DNA of 64,000 bases, taken from positions 1 to 64,000 of the forward strand of contig DBMM01000071.1 of assembly GCA_002298925.1 (NCBI GenBank), written 5' to 3'. The notes under the pieces are model-generated. The model was not told where the DNA came from. It made no database searches and worked only from the letters and a program-made list of their open reading frames with translations. The position numbers and the translations under genes were made by a program. Shown here in pieces: positions 1 to 10,100 of the stretch; the first letter of the stretch is position 1, and each line of letters starts with the position of its first letter. Source of the DNA: Geobacter sp. UBA698. GTDB lineage: Bacteria > Desulfobacterota > Desulfuromonadia > Geobacterales > Pseudopelobacteraceae.

Positions 1-999
1 GGCAGGGTCACCTGCGAGAGTTGTCACACCGGCACTGCTTCGGTTATCAACAGCATTACGGCTCCTACCAAACCTAACTTTACTGCCAGCGGTCATGGTC
101 AGGCATCCGTCAACTTCAATGCCAGCCGCCAGTGCAGCAACTGTCATGATCCCAACAGCGCCCACATATCCAATGCTCTTGGCACCTATAAGCGCATCGC
201 GGTTAATGACAATACGCTCTGCTTCGGCTGCCACAACGATGCAGCCAAGGTCCCGACCAGTACGAAGCAGAACATGTTGTCACATGTAATTGCCAAGGAC
301 GACAATCCTGTCATGGACTGCAAGCTCTGCCACGATATTCATGGCACCAGCAATATCAAGATGGTGAAAACCACCATCGTCTTCGGTGCCCTGACTTCGA
401 CCATCAGCTACGGCTCGTCCAACGACCTGGTCCAACTGGTTCCGCCCTACCGCGGGGTATGCCAGACATGCCATACATTGACCAACCACTACAAACGCAA
501 TGTTAACGAAGGGGCCAATCACCCCACCAGCGGCTGCCTGAATTGCCATAACCACAAGGGTGCATATGCATTCAAGCCCAAGGCTTGTAACGAGTGCCAT
601 GGCTACCCGCCTGCCCCGAGGGGTTTTGTGCCGACCCAGGCCAACTTCTCCACGGCCAGACTTGAGAACTACTCTGGCGGCGGCGGTGCCCATGTCAAGG
701 CCGGCCACATCCTGGCCAATGTCAGACCATCCCAGGGCTTCGCCCCGTGTGTCGTCTGTCATAACGACGGAGCCAGCGCCCATGTGGGCAGGACAGCAAT
801 CTTCGATTCAATGACGTCGCCAACAACGGCTCAGAAGAAGGCCAACACAACCGTACGTGTGGATGCTAACTACAAGTTCAACTTGAGCAAACCGCTCGAT
901 GCAAGCCAGTACCGGAAGGCTACAGCCGACAGCACCGGCAGTTGCTGGAATGTAAGCTGCCACTTCCAGGCTTCACCACGTTGGTCCAACGATAAATAG
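1..999 (+). CDS. Multiheme c-type cytochrome, 3' part (5' end outside window)
   Basis: The reading frame is open from base 1 to the TAG at 997-999, so the start lies upstream and 332 residues are visible. I count eight CxxCH heme-binding motifs (CESCH, CSNCH, CFGCH, CKLCH, CQTCH, CLNCH, CNECH, CVVCH) and one CxxxxCH near the end (CWNVSCH), implying nine c-type hemes in this part. The Gly/Ser/Thr/Asn-rich spacers resemble those of the next two genes. Such proteins are periplasmic or outer-surface electron carriers in Geobacter-type metal reducers; the exact role cannot be read from sequence. A strong terminator follows within 15 bases, so this gene ends its own transcript. Heme-motif assignment is secure. 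The family within Geobacter cytochromes is not. Confidence 0.93.
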   Translation, partial: GRVTCESCHTGTASVINSITAPTKPNFTASGHGQASVNFNASRQCSNCHDPNSAHISNALGTYKRIAVNDNTLCFGCHNDAAKVPTSTKQNMLSHVIAKDDNPVMDCKLCHDIHGTSNIKMVKTTIVFGALTSTISYGSSNDLVQLVPPYRGVCQTCHTLTNHYKRNVNEGANHPTSGCLNCHNHKGAYAFKPKACNECHGYPPAPRGFVPTQANFSTARLENYSGGGGAHVKAGHILANVRPSQGFAPCVVCHNDGASAHVGRTAIFDSMTSPTTAQKKANTTVRVDANYKFNLSKPLDASQYRKATADSTGSCWNVSCHFQASPRWSNDK

Positions 1000-1009
1000 C
1001 AGGAAAAGG

Positions 1010-1045
1010 GTGGGGGGGATGTCATGATCTCCCCCACAGTTTTTT
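1010..1045 (+). terminator. Rho-independent terminator after the first cytochrome
   Basis: GTGGGGG at 1010-1016 pairs with CCCCCAC at 1031-1037 and is followed by AGTTTTTT. It lies 10 bases past the cytochrome stop codon. Confidence 0.85.
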
Positions 1046-1105
1046 GCTGGTTTCATCAGCAGTGACTACTTCCTGTTTTGCAATGCGAAGCAATTCCCCT
1101 CCCAG

Positions 1106-1137
1106 CCAGGTACATGCCTGGGGCACCCCTTTTTTTG
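1106..1137 (+). terminator. Possible second terminator hairpin
   Basis: CCAGG and CCTGG flank TACATG, then GGGCACCCC runs into seven T residues at 1131-1137. Two alternative small stems share the same T tract. It would back up the terminator at 1010. The rest of 1046-1404 shows no gene I can support. Confidence 0.45.
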
Positions 1138-1404
1138 TTTCTTCCGCTTTTTCTGAAATTCACTGCCAATCACCATATTTTATATTTTTAATGCCAGTCC
1201 TTTTGGCGCAAGATTTGCTCTTAATGAGATTGGTGGATTCCTCTATATGTAAAACAAGCTTCAGATCGTAGCGATGTTTTTTTGTTTTCAAAAGATCAAT
1301 GGGTTATGCGCATTGTGTCGTTCGCGGGATTTTAGGGTGCGGTCAGCCGTGTCGTTTTTTGACGTAATTTTTTAGCGATTTGCTTTTTTATGTCACCGGA
1401 CATG

Positions 1405-1449
1405 ATCACTATGGTGATGTTTTGACCTGCTGCAGGCTCTAACGTCAAA
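1405..1449 (+). promoter_or_regulatory. Two inverted repeats upstream of the 21-heme cytochrome
   Basis: ATCAC-TATG-GTGAT lies at 1405-1418, and TTTGAC at 1421-1426 is matched by GTCAAA at 1444-1449 around a CTGCAG core. They end about 33 bases before the start codon at 1483, so they could be an operator or a leader hairpin. No clear -35/-10 pair was found. Confidence 0.35.
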
Positions 1450-1482
1450 CAACCGGCACTGTTTTTTAGATTGGGGGCAGTC

Positions 1483-4116
1483 ATGGTAGGGATAAACAGG
1501 ATTGGACAAAGCAAACCTTTCCTCTGCTTGCTGCTGGCACTTGCCATGCTGTGTGTGCTGGAGGCGGCCGCACAGGCAGGCACCATCACCTCTTGCTCGG
1601 GGTGTCACGGCATGCCGCCGGTCGATGCACCCTACCGCAACATATCCACTGGCGGTTTTGCCGGTAATCACCTGACCCACCTGGCTTCTCCCGCGGCTGC
1701 GGCTGACTGCAGCAAATGTCACGACAACGCTGGTTATATTTCGAGTCACCGTGACGGTAAAATTCAGTTTTCAGCCAATATCAATACCTCGCCGGCCCCT
1801 GGCGGCGGTCAGTACAAGCTGGCCGGGGTCGCCATAACCTTTAAGAATCAGAGCTCTGTGCCGGTTGCGGGTTCCTGCTCCAATGTCAACTGCCACTTCG
1901 AAGCAATCACTCCCACATGGGGCAGCGCTTACTTCGGCTATACCTCACCAACGGTCAATGACTGCGGCCAGTGCCACGGCGCGCCGCCCAGCGGTTCCAA
2001 CGGCGCCGCCGGCAGCCATGCCAAGCACGATACCTATTTCCCCGGCGCCAACAATTGTGTGAAATGCCATTCCGACCACACTGCCGAAAGCAGCAAGTTC
2101 AGTCATGCCACCAGCGCCGGACATCGTAACCTGGTTCTTCAACTGCGCAATGCGGCAGATGTCATCTCGGCAGGCAGTGCCTACACCGGGCCGGTTAACG
2201 ACTATCTGCCCAGCCAGACCAACGTATTCGGCAATTGCACCAACCTGTACTGCCACAGCAATGGACAAAAGGCCCTGGGCAACTTCTCAACCAATACGGT
2301 GCCCACCTGGGGAACACCGCTGCCGGCCAACTGCACCGGCTGTCACCGGGCTGACAACGCTTCCGGGACCATCATGAAGAGCGGCAGTCATGACAAGCAC
2401 GTCAACATCGCCAACCTGAACACGATCTCCTGCGGCAAATGCCATGCGGCCACGGTCAGCGCCAGCAGCATGACCATCATTGACCCATCATCCCATGTCA
2501 ACGCCAAGGTCAGCATCAAGTTCAACAGCCTGACCACCGCCGTTAACGGCACCTACGGCGGCCAGCCAACGCCGTACTCCAAAGACCCGGGCACGGCCTA
2601 TGGCCAGTGTACCAACGTCTATTGCCATTCCACGATCCAGTCAGGTGCCACCGGCACCGGCGCGCCGACCTACCGTACGCCCACCTGGGGCAACGCTGGC
2701 AGCGGCGCCTGTGGCACCTGTCATGATGGCGACAATGGGCATACCTTTGGTGCTGTCATGGCCACCGGCAGCCATACGGCGCATCTCTCCCAGTCATACA
2801 GCGGCACATCCAACGTCATGAAGTGCGTCATCTGCCACAACATCAGCGGCCAGACCATGGCCCTGGGTGCAGGTTGCGATTCCACCTTCTGCCACAACTC
2901 CGCACCGGCCAAACATGCCAATGGCAGGATCGATGTCCTCATCAACCCCTTGTTCGGCGCCTCCGGTGTCTATAATGGTTCCACCGTTCCCCGGGCCGGG
3001 TTCAATAGCTGTTCCAATGTTTCCTGCCACTTCAATACCACCACGCCTACCTGGGGCACGGCAACACCCATTACTTGCGTGGGTTGCCATACATTGGCAC
3101 AGCTGATGGCCAGCGGAGCCCATTCCAAGCACATCAGCAACAGTCTGATTCCGACCATGTACAACTACACGGCCAACCGCTCAACCGCCGGCGAATACAA
3201 CTTCGGCTGCTCCAACTGTCATCCCCTTGATGTTGCCAATCACATGAACGGTTTTTTGAATGTTACCCTGAAAAAGGATGAAGCCGGGATCGGCACGCTC
3301 CGCACTAAGAACAGCGCCACCGCGGTCGGCATCGGGGTGGCAGGTAGTGGCATCACCGGCACGACCAAGGTCAGCATAATCTGCTCGGCGGCCTACTGCC
3401 ACAGCAACGGCAATGTCTCCAACCTGGTGTATGCCACCACTCCCAACTGGTACGGTGGCAGTTTCACCGGCGACAGGTGCGCCAACTGCCACGGCAACTC
3501 CCCCAACAGCACCATCCCCGGATCGAGTGCCCATTACAACAATAAATTCCTCGGCTACACCAGCACTCAGGGCGGCCACCAGGTCGGCATCCATGCCTTC
3601 CGGGTTTACAGCAGTGGCAGCGGCCTGGCCACCGCCGGCACCGGCGGCGACACCACCCACGGCAATGATGCAGTTGAATCGGTTATCAGCTGCTATGTCT
3701 GTCACAACGCCACGGTTACTGCCAAGTACAACGACAACAACACGATCTGCATCGCCTGCCACTATTCCGGAAATTCACTGGGCGCCCATTTCGGCAATGC
3801 GGCAGCCATTGCCGACAAATCCCGCCATGTCAACGGAAAGGTCGATGTGGTCTTCAAGAACATGACCATCAACTCCAAGGCCCAATTGCGGAACAACAGG
3901 TTCACCCAGGCGCCCTACAGCAGTATCTGGAGACGGGATTTCGGCTACAAGGTGCCCGGCGCCCATGACACGGCCAAGGTTCCGCTCAACACGGCCACCA
4001 TGTGGGACGGCAGCACCAAGACCTGTTCCAACATCGCCTGCCATAACGGCCAGACCGTCAAGTGGAGCGACACCAATGGGACAACAACCTGTATCAGTTG
4101 CCATACGGCACTGTAA
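1483..4116 (+). CDS. Multiheme c-type cytochrome with 21 heme motifs
   Basis: The product has 877 residues. I chose ATG 1483, which has GGGGGCA just upstream; an in-frame TTG at 1471 would add four residues. A classical signal peptide ends near AAAQA|GTITS, so the protein is exported. There are 14 CxxCH motifs (first CSGCH, last CISCH) and 7 CxxxxCH motifs (CSNVNCH, CTNLYCH, CTNVYCH, CDSTFCH, CSNVSCH, CSAAYCH, CSNIACH), mostly alternating with a PTWG-type sequence between them. This is the repeating unit of the Geobacter 'CxxxxCH...CXXCH' family. It is probably an electron-storage or transfer protein of the periplasm or outer surface. The next cytochrome begins 44 bases later on the same strand, so the two are likely co-transcribed. 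Confidence 0.95.
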   Translation: MVGINRIGQSKPFLCLLLALAMLCVLEAAAQAGTITSCSGCHGMPPVDAPYRNISTGGFAGNHLTHLASPAAAADCSKCHDNAGYISSHRDGKIQFSANINTSPAPGGGQYKLAGVAITFKNQSSVPVAGSCSNVNCHFEAITPTWGSAYFGYTSPTVNDCGQCHGAPPSGSNGAAGSHAKHDTYFPGANNCVKCHSDHTAESSKFSHATSAGHRNLVLQLRNAADVISAGSAYTGPVNDYLPSQTNVFGNCTNLYCHSNGQKALGNFSTNTVPTWGTPLPANCTGCHRADNASGTIMKSGSHDKHVNIANLNTISCGKCHAATVSASSMTIIDPSSHVNAKVSIKFNSLTTAVNGTYGGQPTPYSKDPGTAYGQCTNVYCHSTIQSGATGTGAPTYRTPTWGNAGSGACGTCHDGDNGHTFGAVMATGSHTAHLSQSYSGTSNVMKCVICHNISGQTMALGAGCDSTFCHNSAPAKHANGRIDVLINPLFGASGVYNGSTVPRAGFNSCSNVSCHFNTTTPTWGTATPITCVGCHTLAQLMASGAHSKHISNSLIPTMYNYTANRSTAGEYNFGCSNCHPLDVANHMNGFLNVTLKKDEAGIGTLRTKNSATAVGIGVAGSGITGTTKVSIICSAAYCHSNGNVSNLVYATTPNWYGGSFTGDRCANCHGNSPNSTIPGSSAHYNNKFLGYTSTQGGHQVGIHAFRVYSSGSGLATAGTGGDTTHGNDAVESVISCYVCHNATVTAKYNDNNTICIACHYSGNSLGAHFGNAAAIADKSRHVNGKVDVVFKNMTINSKAQLRNNRFTQAPYSSIWRRDFGYKVPGAHDTAKVPLNTATMWDGSTKTCSNIACHNGQTVKWSDTNGTTTCISCHTAL

Positions 4117-4160
4117 CGGGTATATACGTACTTTTTTCTATTTACGACACGAGGGAATAT

Positions 4161-7100
4161 ATGGGAACGATACTCGCTAAGAACATCAGGGGAATGAGTT
4201 TGTGGTCGAAGATCGGCGTCATCTTCTTGCTGCTCACTGGCATCCTCGTCTACCAGGGCGTGTTTCGGCCCCAGTTCCTCAACTCGGCCACCAACACCTA
4301 TTACTTCACCCTCGACACCGTGGCGGTCAACCTGGGGGCTGACGGCAGTACTACCACCACCCAGACTCTGGGTGGCAAGATATCCATGAAACCCGGCGTC
4401 TATGCCACCTCCCGCCGGGTTACCGCAGCTGCCAACACCACAACCCAGACCATGTTAAACGCCTATGGTCCGGCCTACACGGCCAACAAAACGGTAACGT
4501 CACCGTCGGTCAGCATCGGTGTCCGTAATGCGCTTGCCGGCACTGGCGCCATCAACTGGCAGGCCAAGGTCTATGACTACAACCCGGCCGGAACGGCCAA
4601 TAACGGCACTTTGTTGTGGACTTCCAGCCTGGTAGAAGCGCACCCGACTGTGCAGACGCCGCTCAATCTCCCCTTCAGCGACAAATCCGCCAAAATGGTG
4701 GCTTCCGGCCATCGCCTGAAGGTCGTCATCACCGCCCAGATGGCCAATTCCAGCACCTCCCAGGCCCGTCTCTACTGGGGCAATACGACCAACTATTCCT
4801 TTCTGTCCGTATCGGAAGCAAACTACGTCGCCAACTCGGTGACGGTCGACAACCTGGCCGACGCCAACGCCGGCGCCCTGACCGCCGTATTGAACAGCGA
4901 GACCAACATAGCGATGCTGCAGTTCGACATGTATTCCAATGCAGCCTCACCCAGCTGGACCTCCGGAAAGCTGGACAAGATCGGCACCAACTCCGATTCT
5001 GGTGCCCAGGTGCAGTTCTCCATCTGGAAAGATAACGGCGACGGGGCCTTTGATTCCAGCACCGATACCAAGATCGGAGGGCCCTATTCCTTCAGCAGCG
5101 CCACCGGCCAGGCCTATACCCTGACAACAGCGCAGACCCTGACGACATCTCCGCAGCGCTACTTTGTCGTTTACGACCTGGCCGGGGCCACTACCGGCAC
5201 CACAGTCGGCGCCCGTATTGCCGACAGTTCCTATTTCACCGTCAGCGGCGCTGCCGGAGGCGTGACCAACGTCACAGCCACGTCATCCAGCTTACCCTCC
5301 ATCAGCAGCGGCGGCTCCACGGTCACCAAAAACTATGCCGCCGACTGGGATACCGGACATACCCTGACCTTGTCAACCGTACCTACCTCGGTGTCGACAA
5401 ATTCCACCTGCATTACCCGTACGACGTCGACGGCCTCCTCGCTGATCGGCTACCTCAATTATCCCTCTCACTCCTGCACCAGCGTCTCCGGCCAGTTTTA
5501 CACGGCCAACGCCGCCAACAGCAGCTTCGTCAAGCTCTATATGAGCAAGTCCTCCGGTTACTCCAGCATTCTGACAACACTGACCGGGGTCTCATTCACC
5601 CATCGCATCTCGGTGCCCGCCGCCGGCGGCACCTTCACCTACACCCTGTTCTATGTGGATCCGACCAGCGGCACCCAGGTCAACGCAACCACACCCGCAA
5701 AATACACCGTGGCGGCCGGTACGGCGGCCACCAGCCAGATCATCACCGTTTCCCTGGGGGGGCAGACCTTTTCCAATGTCCCCATGGGGGCACACCTCGG
5801 CATCCAGATCGGCGTCAGCGCGGCCAGCATGGGCATCGGCCTGGGCAGCTCCGTCGCTGCCCAGCTGACGGTTCAGGAATCCGCTGCGGCCAACAACGGT
5901 GTGGATGTGGGCGATGGCTCTACCATCGCCAACTCGTCGGTCAACGCTTCGGCCACCGATGTGCCGGTGGACAGCTTCACCCTCAGTTCCAGCCAGGCCC
6001 AGAACGTCACCAGCGTGACCATCCTCGGCAATGCCATGTTCAACAGCACCAACATCAAGAACGTCAAGATCTATCTGGACAACGGCACCAAGCCGGGTGT
6101 GCTTGATTCGGGCGATACCCTGATCGGCACGGCTGCCGGCAGCTCCATCAGCGGCAACAGCGTAGCGGTGACGCTTAGTACGCCCCAGGCCATGTCGCTG
6201 GTGGCCAAGCGCTATATCGTGGCTTACGACATCGCCGATTCGCCCAACGTCAACATCGTTCTGACCGGCCTGGTCAGCGACCTGGCAGCAAGTGTGGGGG
6301 CGATCGGCAACAACACCGATGCCAACGGCGCCTCCGTAACCATCCTGCCGAGCACCTATCTGAGCGACGTCGCCGAATCGGGTACGCCCGCCTATGTAAA
6401 GCCTGGTGGCGCGGCAACCGTTGTGGACGGTTTCAGTCTCAAGATCAATGGCGGCGTCCAGGACACCATCAGGGACTTGACTGTCACCCTGGCCACCACC
6501 TCCGCCATCGCCTCTACCCAGTACAGCCACATCTCGGACTATATAGCCAAGGTGGAGATCGTCAACGCCACTGGCACGGTTGTGTACGGCTCCCAGACCG
6601 CCCCGTTGTCTGGCGATGACTGGCAGATACCGATCACCACCACCGCCATGTATGCCACGACCACGCCGACCAGCTACTACGTTCGCATCACCCCCAAGGC
6701 CAACCAGACCGTTACCTACGACGTTGCGGCCCAGATCACAGCGCTTGCCCACAGCAAGACCACCTACGGCCTGTCGGTCAACGATGCCACCAGTTCCACG
6801 GTGATCATCGACGGCCAGGCTCCCCCCAACCCGGGCAGCTTTTCGGCCACAACCGACACCGGAAATGCTGGCGGCTCGATAAACCTGAACTGGCTGGCGG
6901 CAACGGAACCCAGTACGCCCGGCAGCGGTCTGGCCGGCTCCGGCTTGCAGAAGTACATCCTGGTGCGCGGGGCTGCCAACTCACCGGCCCCCACCAGCTG
7001 CAGCAGCGGGACAGCCATCACCCTCTCCAGCCCGACAGCTACCAGCTATACAGACAGCGGCCTGAACTCCGCCATGAGTTATGGCTACCGCATCTGCTCG

Positions 7101-10100
7101 GTGGACAATGTCGGCAATACTAGCCTGGGTGCCAAGGTTGCCGCTGTTTCATCCACTCCCACTGCCTGTAACAAGGCCCCGGCGCTGTTCATAAACCCGA
7201 TGTCGCAGTTCGTCAAGGTCGGCGGCCAGGTCAGGCTGCGGGTGGCCTATACCAACAATGATACCGGCAACTGCAGCCCGGTCCCGTTCACCCTTTCCAC
7301 CAGCGGCGCGGATACGACCAACTTTACCGTGGCTTTTGACAGCTATACCGGTACGCTCAAGTCCAACAGCGGATCCAAGGCTACCTACCTGACCGTCGCC
7401 GCCAAGAGTACGGCGCCGCAGAATATCTCCAACACGTTCCATGTCAGCGTGAACGGCGGCGGCGCGTACACAGCCACCTGTCCCGATCCGGTCACGATCA
7501 CCGTCAACAATTCCGGCTCCATGATCCACAGCAGCCAGCAGCTCGGCACCATCAAGTACGGTTCCTGGGGGGTTGGCTACAACTGTAACACCTGTCATGC
7601 CCCGGTCGGCACCAACATCAAGCAGGTCAAAAGCGCCATCGTTACACCCATCGGCAGCCGGCCGGTGGTCTTCACAACAACTTCAGCCGCCCAGAGCGTC
7701 ACCACGGGCGTGTTCGGCAATGATCTTCGCGTCGGCACATCCAGCACCAACGTCTGCGAGGTCTGTCATCACAACACTCGCTATCACCGTTACAGCGCCA
7801 ATACCACAGTCAAGAGCCATAACAACAGCCGGGACTGCATGGTCTGCCACCAGCACAACAACGGCTTCAAGTCCACCGGCGCTGCCGGTTGTTCCGACTG
7901 CCACGGCAATCCGCCGACCTCCATTGCCACCATGGCATCCCCGCCGACCTATGCCTTAAAACCCTACACAGCAAGTTATGCCGGCAAGCATGCCATTCAC
8001 AACAACAGGGGTATTACCTGCTATGCCTGCCACAACAGCGCCAATCATGCCCGGGATATCGCCAACAATACGCCGGACAGCCTGATCAACATGCAGTTCA
8101 AGGTGGACGGCACCACCTTGCCCGGTTTTGCTGGCAGCGTAACCACCGGCACATTCAACGCAGGCAATGTCGGCAACGGCTACTCCTGGTCTCCAGGGAG
8201 CGGCACCACTCTTTTCAATCAGGCCAATAACGTCTCCTGCAATGTCTATTGCCACAACATCAACTACAACAACGCCGGCTATGAGGTGAACAGCAACGGT
8301 TACAACAACATACCCTCCTGGGTGGGGGACAATCAGGTGGCCTGCGGCTCCTGCCATGCCGCCAGAGGCGATGACACCTACTTCAACTCCAACCCCAATA
8401 TCGCCCTCGGTTCCCATCAGAAACACGCCAGCACCATGCCGGGCAACAACGCCATACCCTGCGGCAAGTGTCACGGCTTCCGCAACTACTCCACCACCAA
8501 GGCCCATCTGAACGGCAATGTGGAGTGGGACCTCTCCGCTATTTCCGGCACTGCCACCTACAAGGCGCAAAACGCCGGGAGTACCGGCAACGTGGCGCCA
8601 TCGGCCAGCTACGGCAGTTGCGCAAACCTGTACTGCCACAGCAACTCCCAGAATAACCAGACCACGGTCGGAGCCAGCACGGTGGTCGGTACCCGCTTTG
8701 GCAACCCGACTTGGGGCAGCTCAACCACCTGCGGCTCCTGCCATGACTACCCCAACACTACCGGCGGGCACCCCCAGCATGTCGGCGACCCTGCGGTCAG
8801 CCAGGTCAGCTTCGACTGCCGCGTCTGCCATAATAGCGGCGGTGATGCCAACTCCTTCAACCATGCCAACGGCCAGATCAACTTCCAGTTCGCCGGCCTG
8901 GGGCAGAATACCCATTATTCCTATAGCTCCGTAAAAACGCCCGGATCAGGACCTTACGGTACCTGTTACAACAGCAACTGCCACGGTCGGTCCACCAAGA
9001 CCTGGGGCCCGTCCACCGGCCTCGCTCTGTGCGAAAAATGCCATGGTTCAGCCTCTACCGCCGGTTTCTACAACACCCTCGGCCCCGGCTCGACCATATC
9101 CAACACCGACAGCCACGTCGGCGCCCATTTCCGCCACCTGACCTCGCTTTCGGCCAACAGCCCGGCCCCGGCCAATGTCAAGTACAGCGCCTCCTTCGAC
9201 TGCAGCGCCTGCCACGCCAAGCCGGACAGCCCGTACACCCCGGGCCACATTGACCAGGGGCGCGTCAACAACGGCCTGTCGACCACGCTGACATTCGGTG
9301 CTCTGGCCCATAACAGCTACACCAGCGCAGCGCACGATCCTTCCTACAACAGCGCAACCGGACAATGCAGCAACGTCTGGTGCCATGGCTCCGGCATGAA
9401 TTCCAACGAAGGCACCGGCCCGTACCAGTCGGTCGGGCCGGCCGGACAGACCGGACCGCTGGGACAGCTATACGATGGCGGCACCCTGGGAACTCCGCTG
9501 GTTCCAACCTGGAACCAGCCATTCATAACCGGGAATGCCGGCGCATCCGGGCCGGCCAGCTCATCCGGCGGCGACTGCACGAAGTGCCATTCCTATCCGC
9601 CGGCAGCGCCACTGCCCGGTTACCGCCACTACGGCTACACCGTCGGTCCGGATTGCACCAAGTGCCATACCCACCTGAACACAACCGCCACCGGCTTCAC
9701 TGATCCCAGCAAGCATGTCAACGGTCAGGTGGACAGCTGCTACAACTGCCACGGCCGGCCACCGGTGGACATGACCACACTGGCCAACCCGCCGATCAAT
9801 GCCCTCAACCCCGGCATGATCGGGGCCCACAACAAGCACGCCGACAACCCGGCTATCGGCGATAACTGCAGCGTCTGCCACAACGGCTTCGTGGCCACCA
9901 GCATGCAGACCGGCAACATGCTGCTGGGCTTCAACGTCTTTGGCGGCAAGATGCAGAGCGGCACCTTCTACGGCTACTCAACCCTGACCGGCGAGGTCTG
10001 GAAATCCGGGAGCGCCGGCACCACCATCCGCCGCACCGAGAATTCTAACAACGTCAACAAGTGCGCCAATGTCTACTGCCATGGCGGCGGCACCGTGGCC

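Noticed and set aside
280..783. Minus-strand frame of 167 codons opposite the first cytochrome
   Set aside because: It is antisense to a frame with regular CxxCH motifs and has no family features.
1046..1482. Search for a cyclic-di-GMP (GEMM) riboswitch upstream of the cytochromes
   Set aside because: The conserved core strings of GEMM elements were not found here.
5592..6752. Long minus-strand frame (386 codons) opposite the giant cytochrome
   Set aside because: It lies antisense to a secure gene, has low-complexity Gly/Asp/Val-rich composition and shows no domain. It is a by-product of codon bias.
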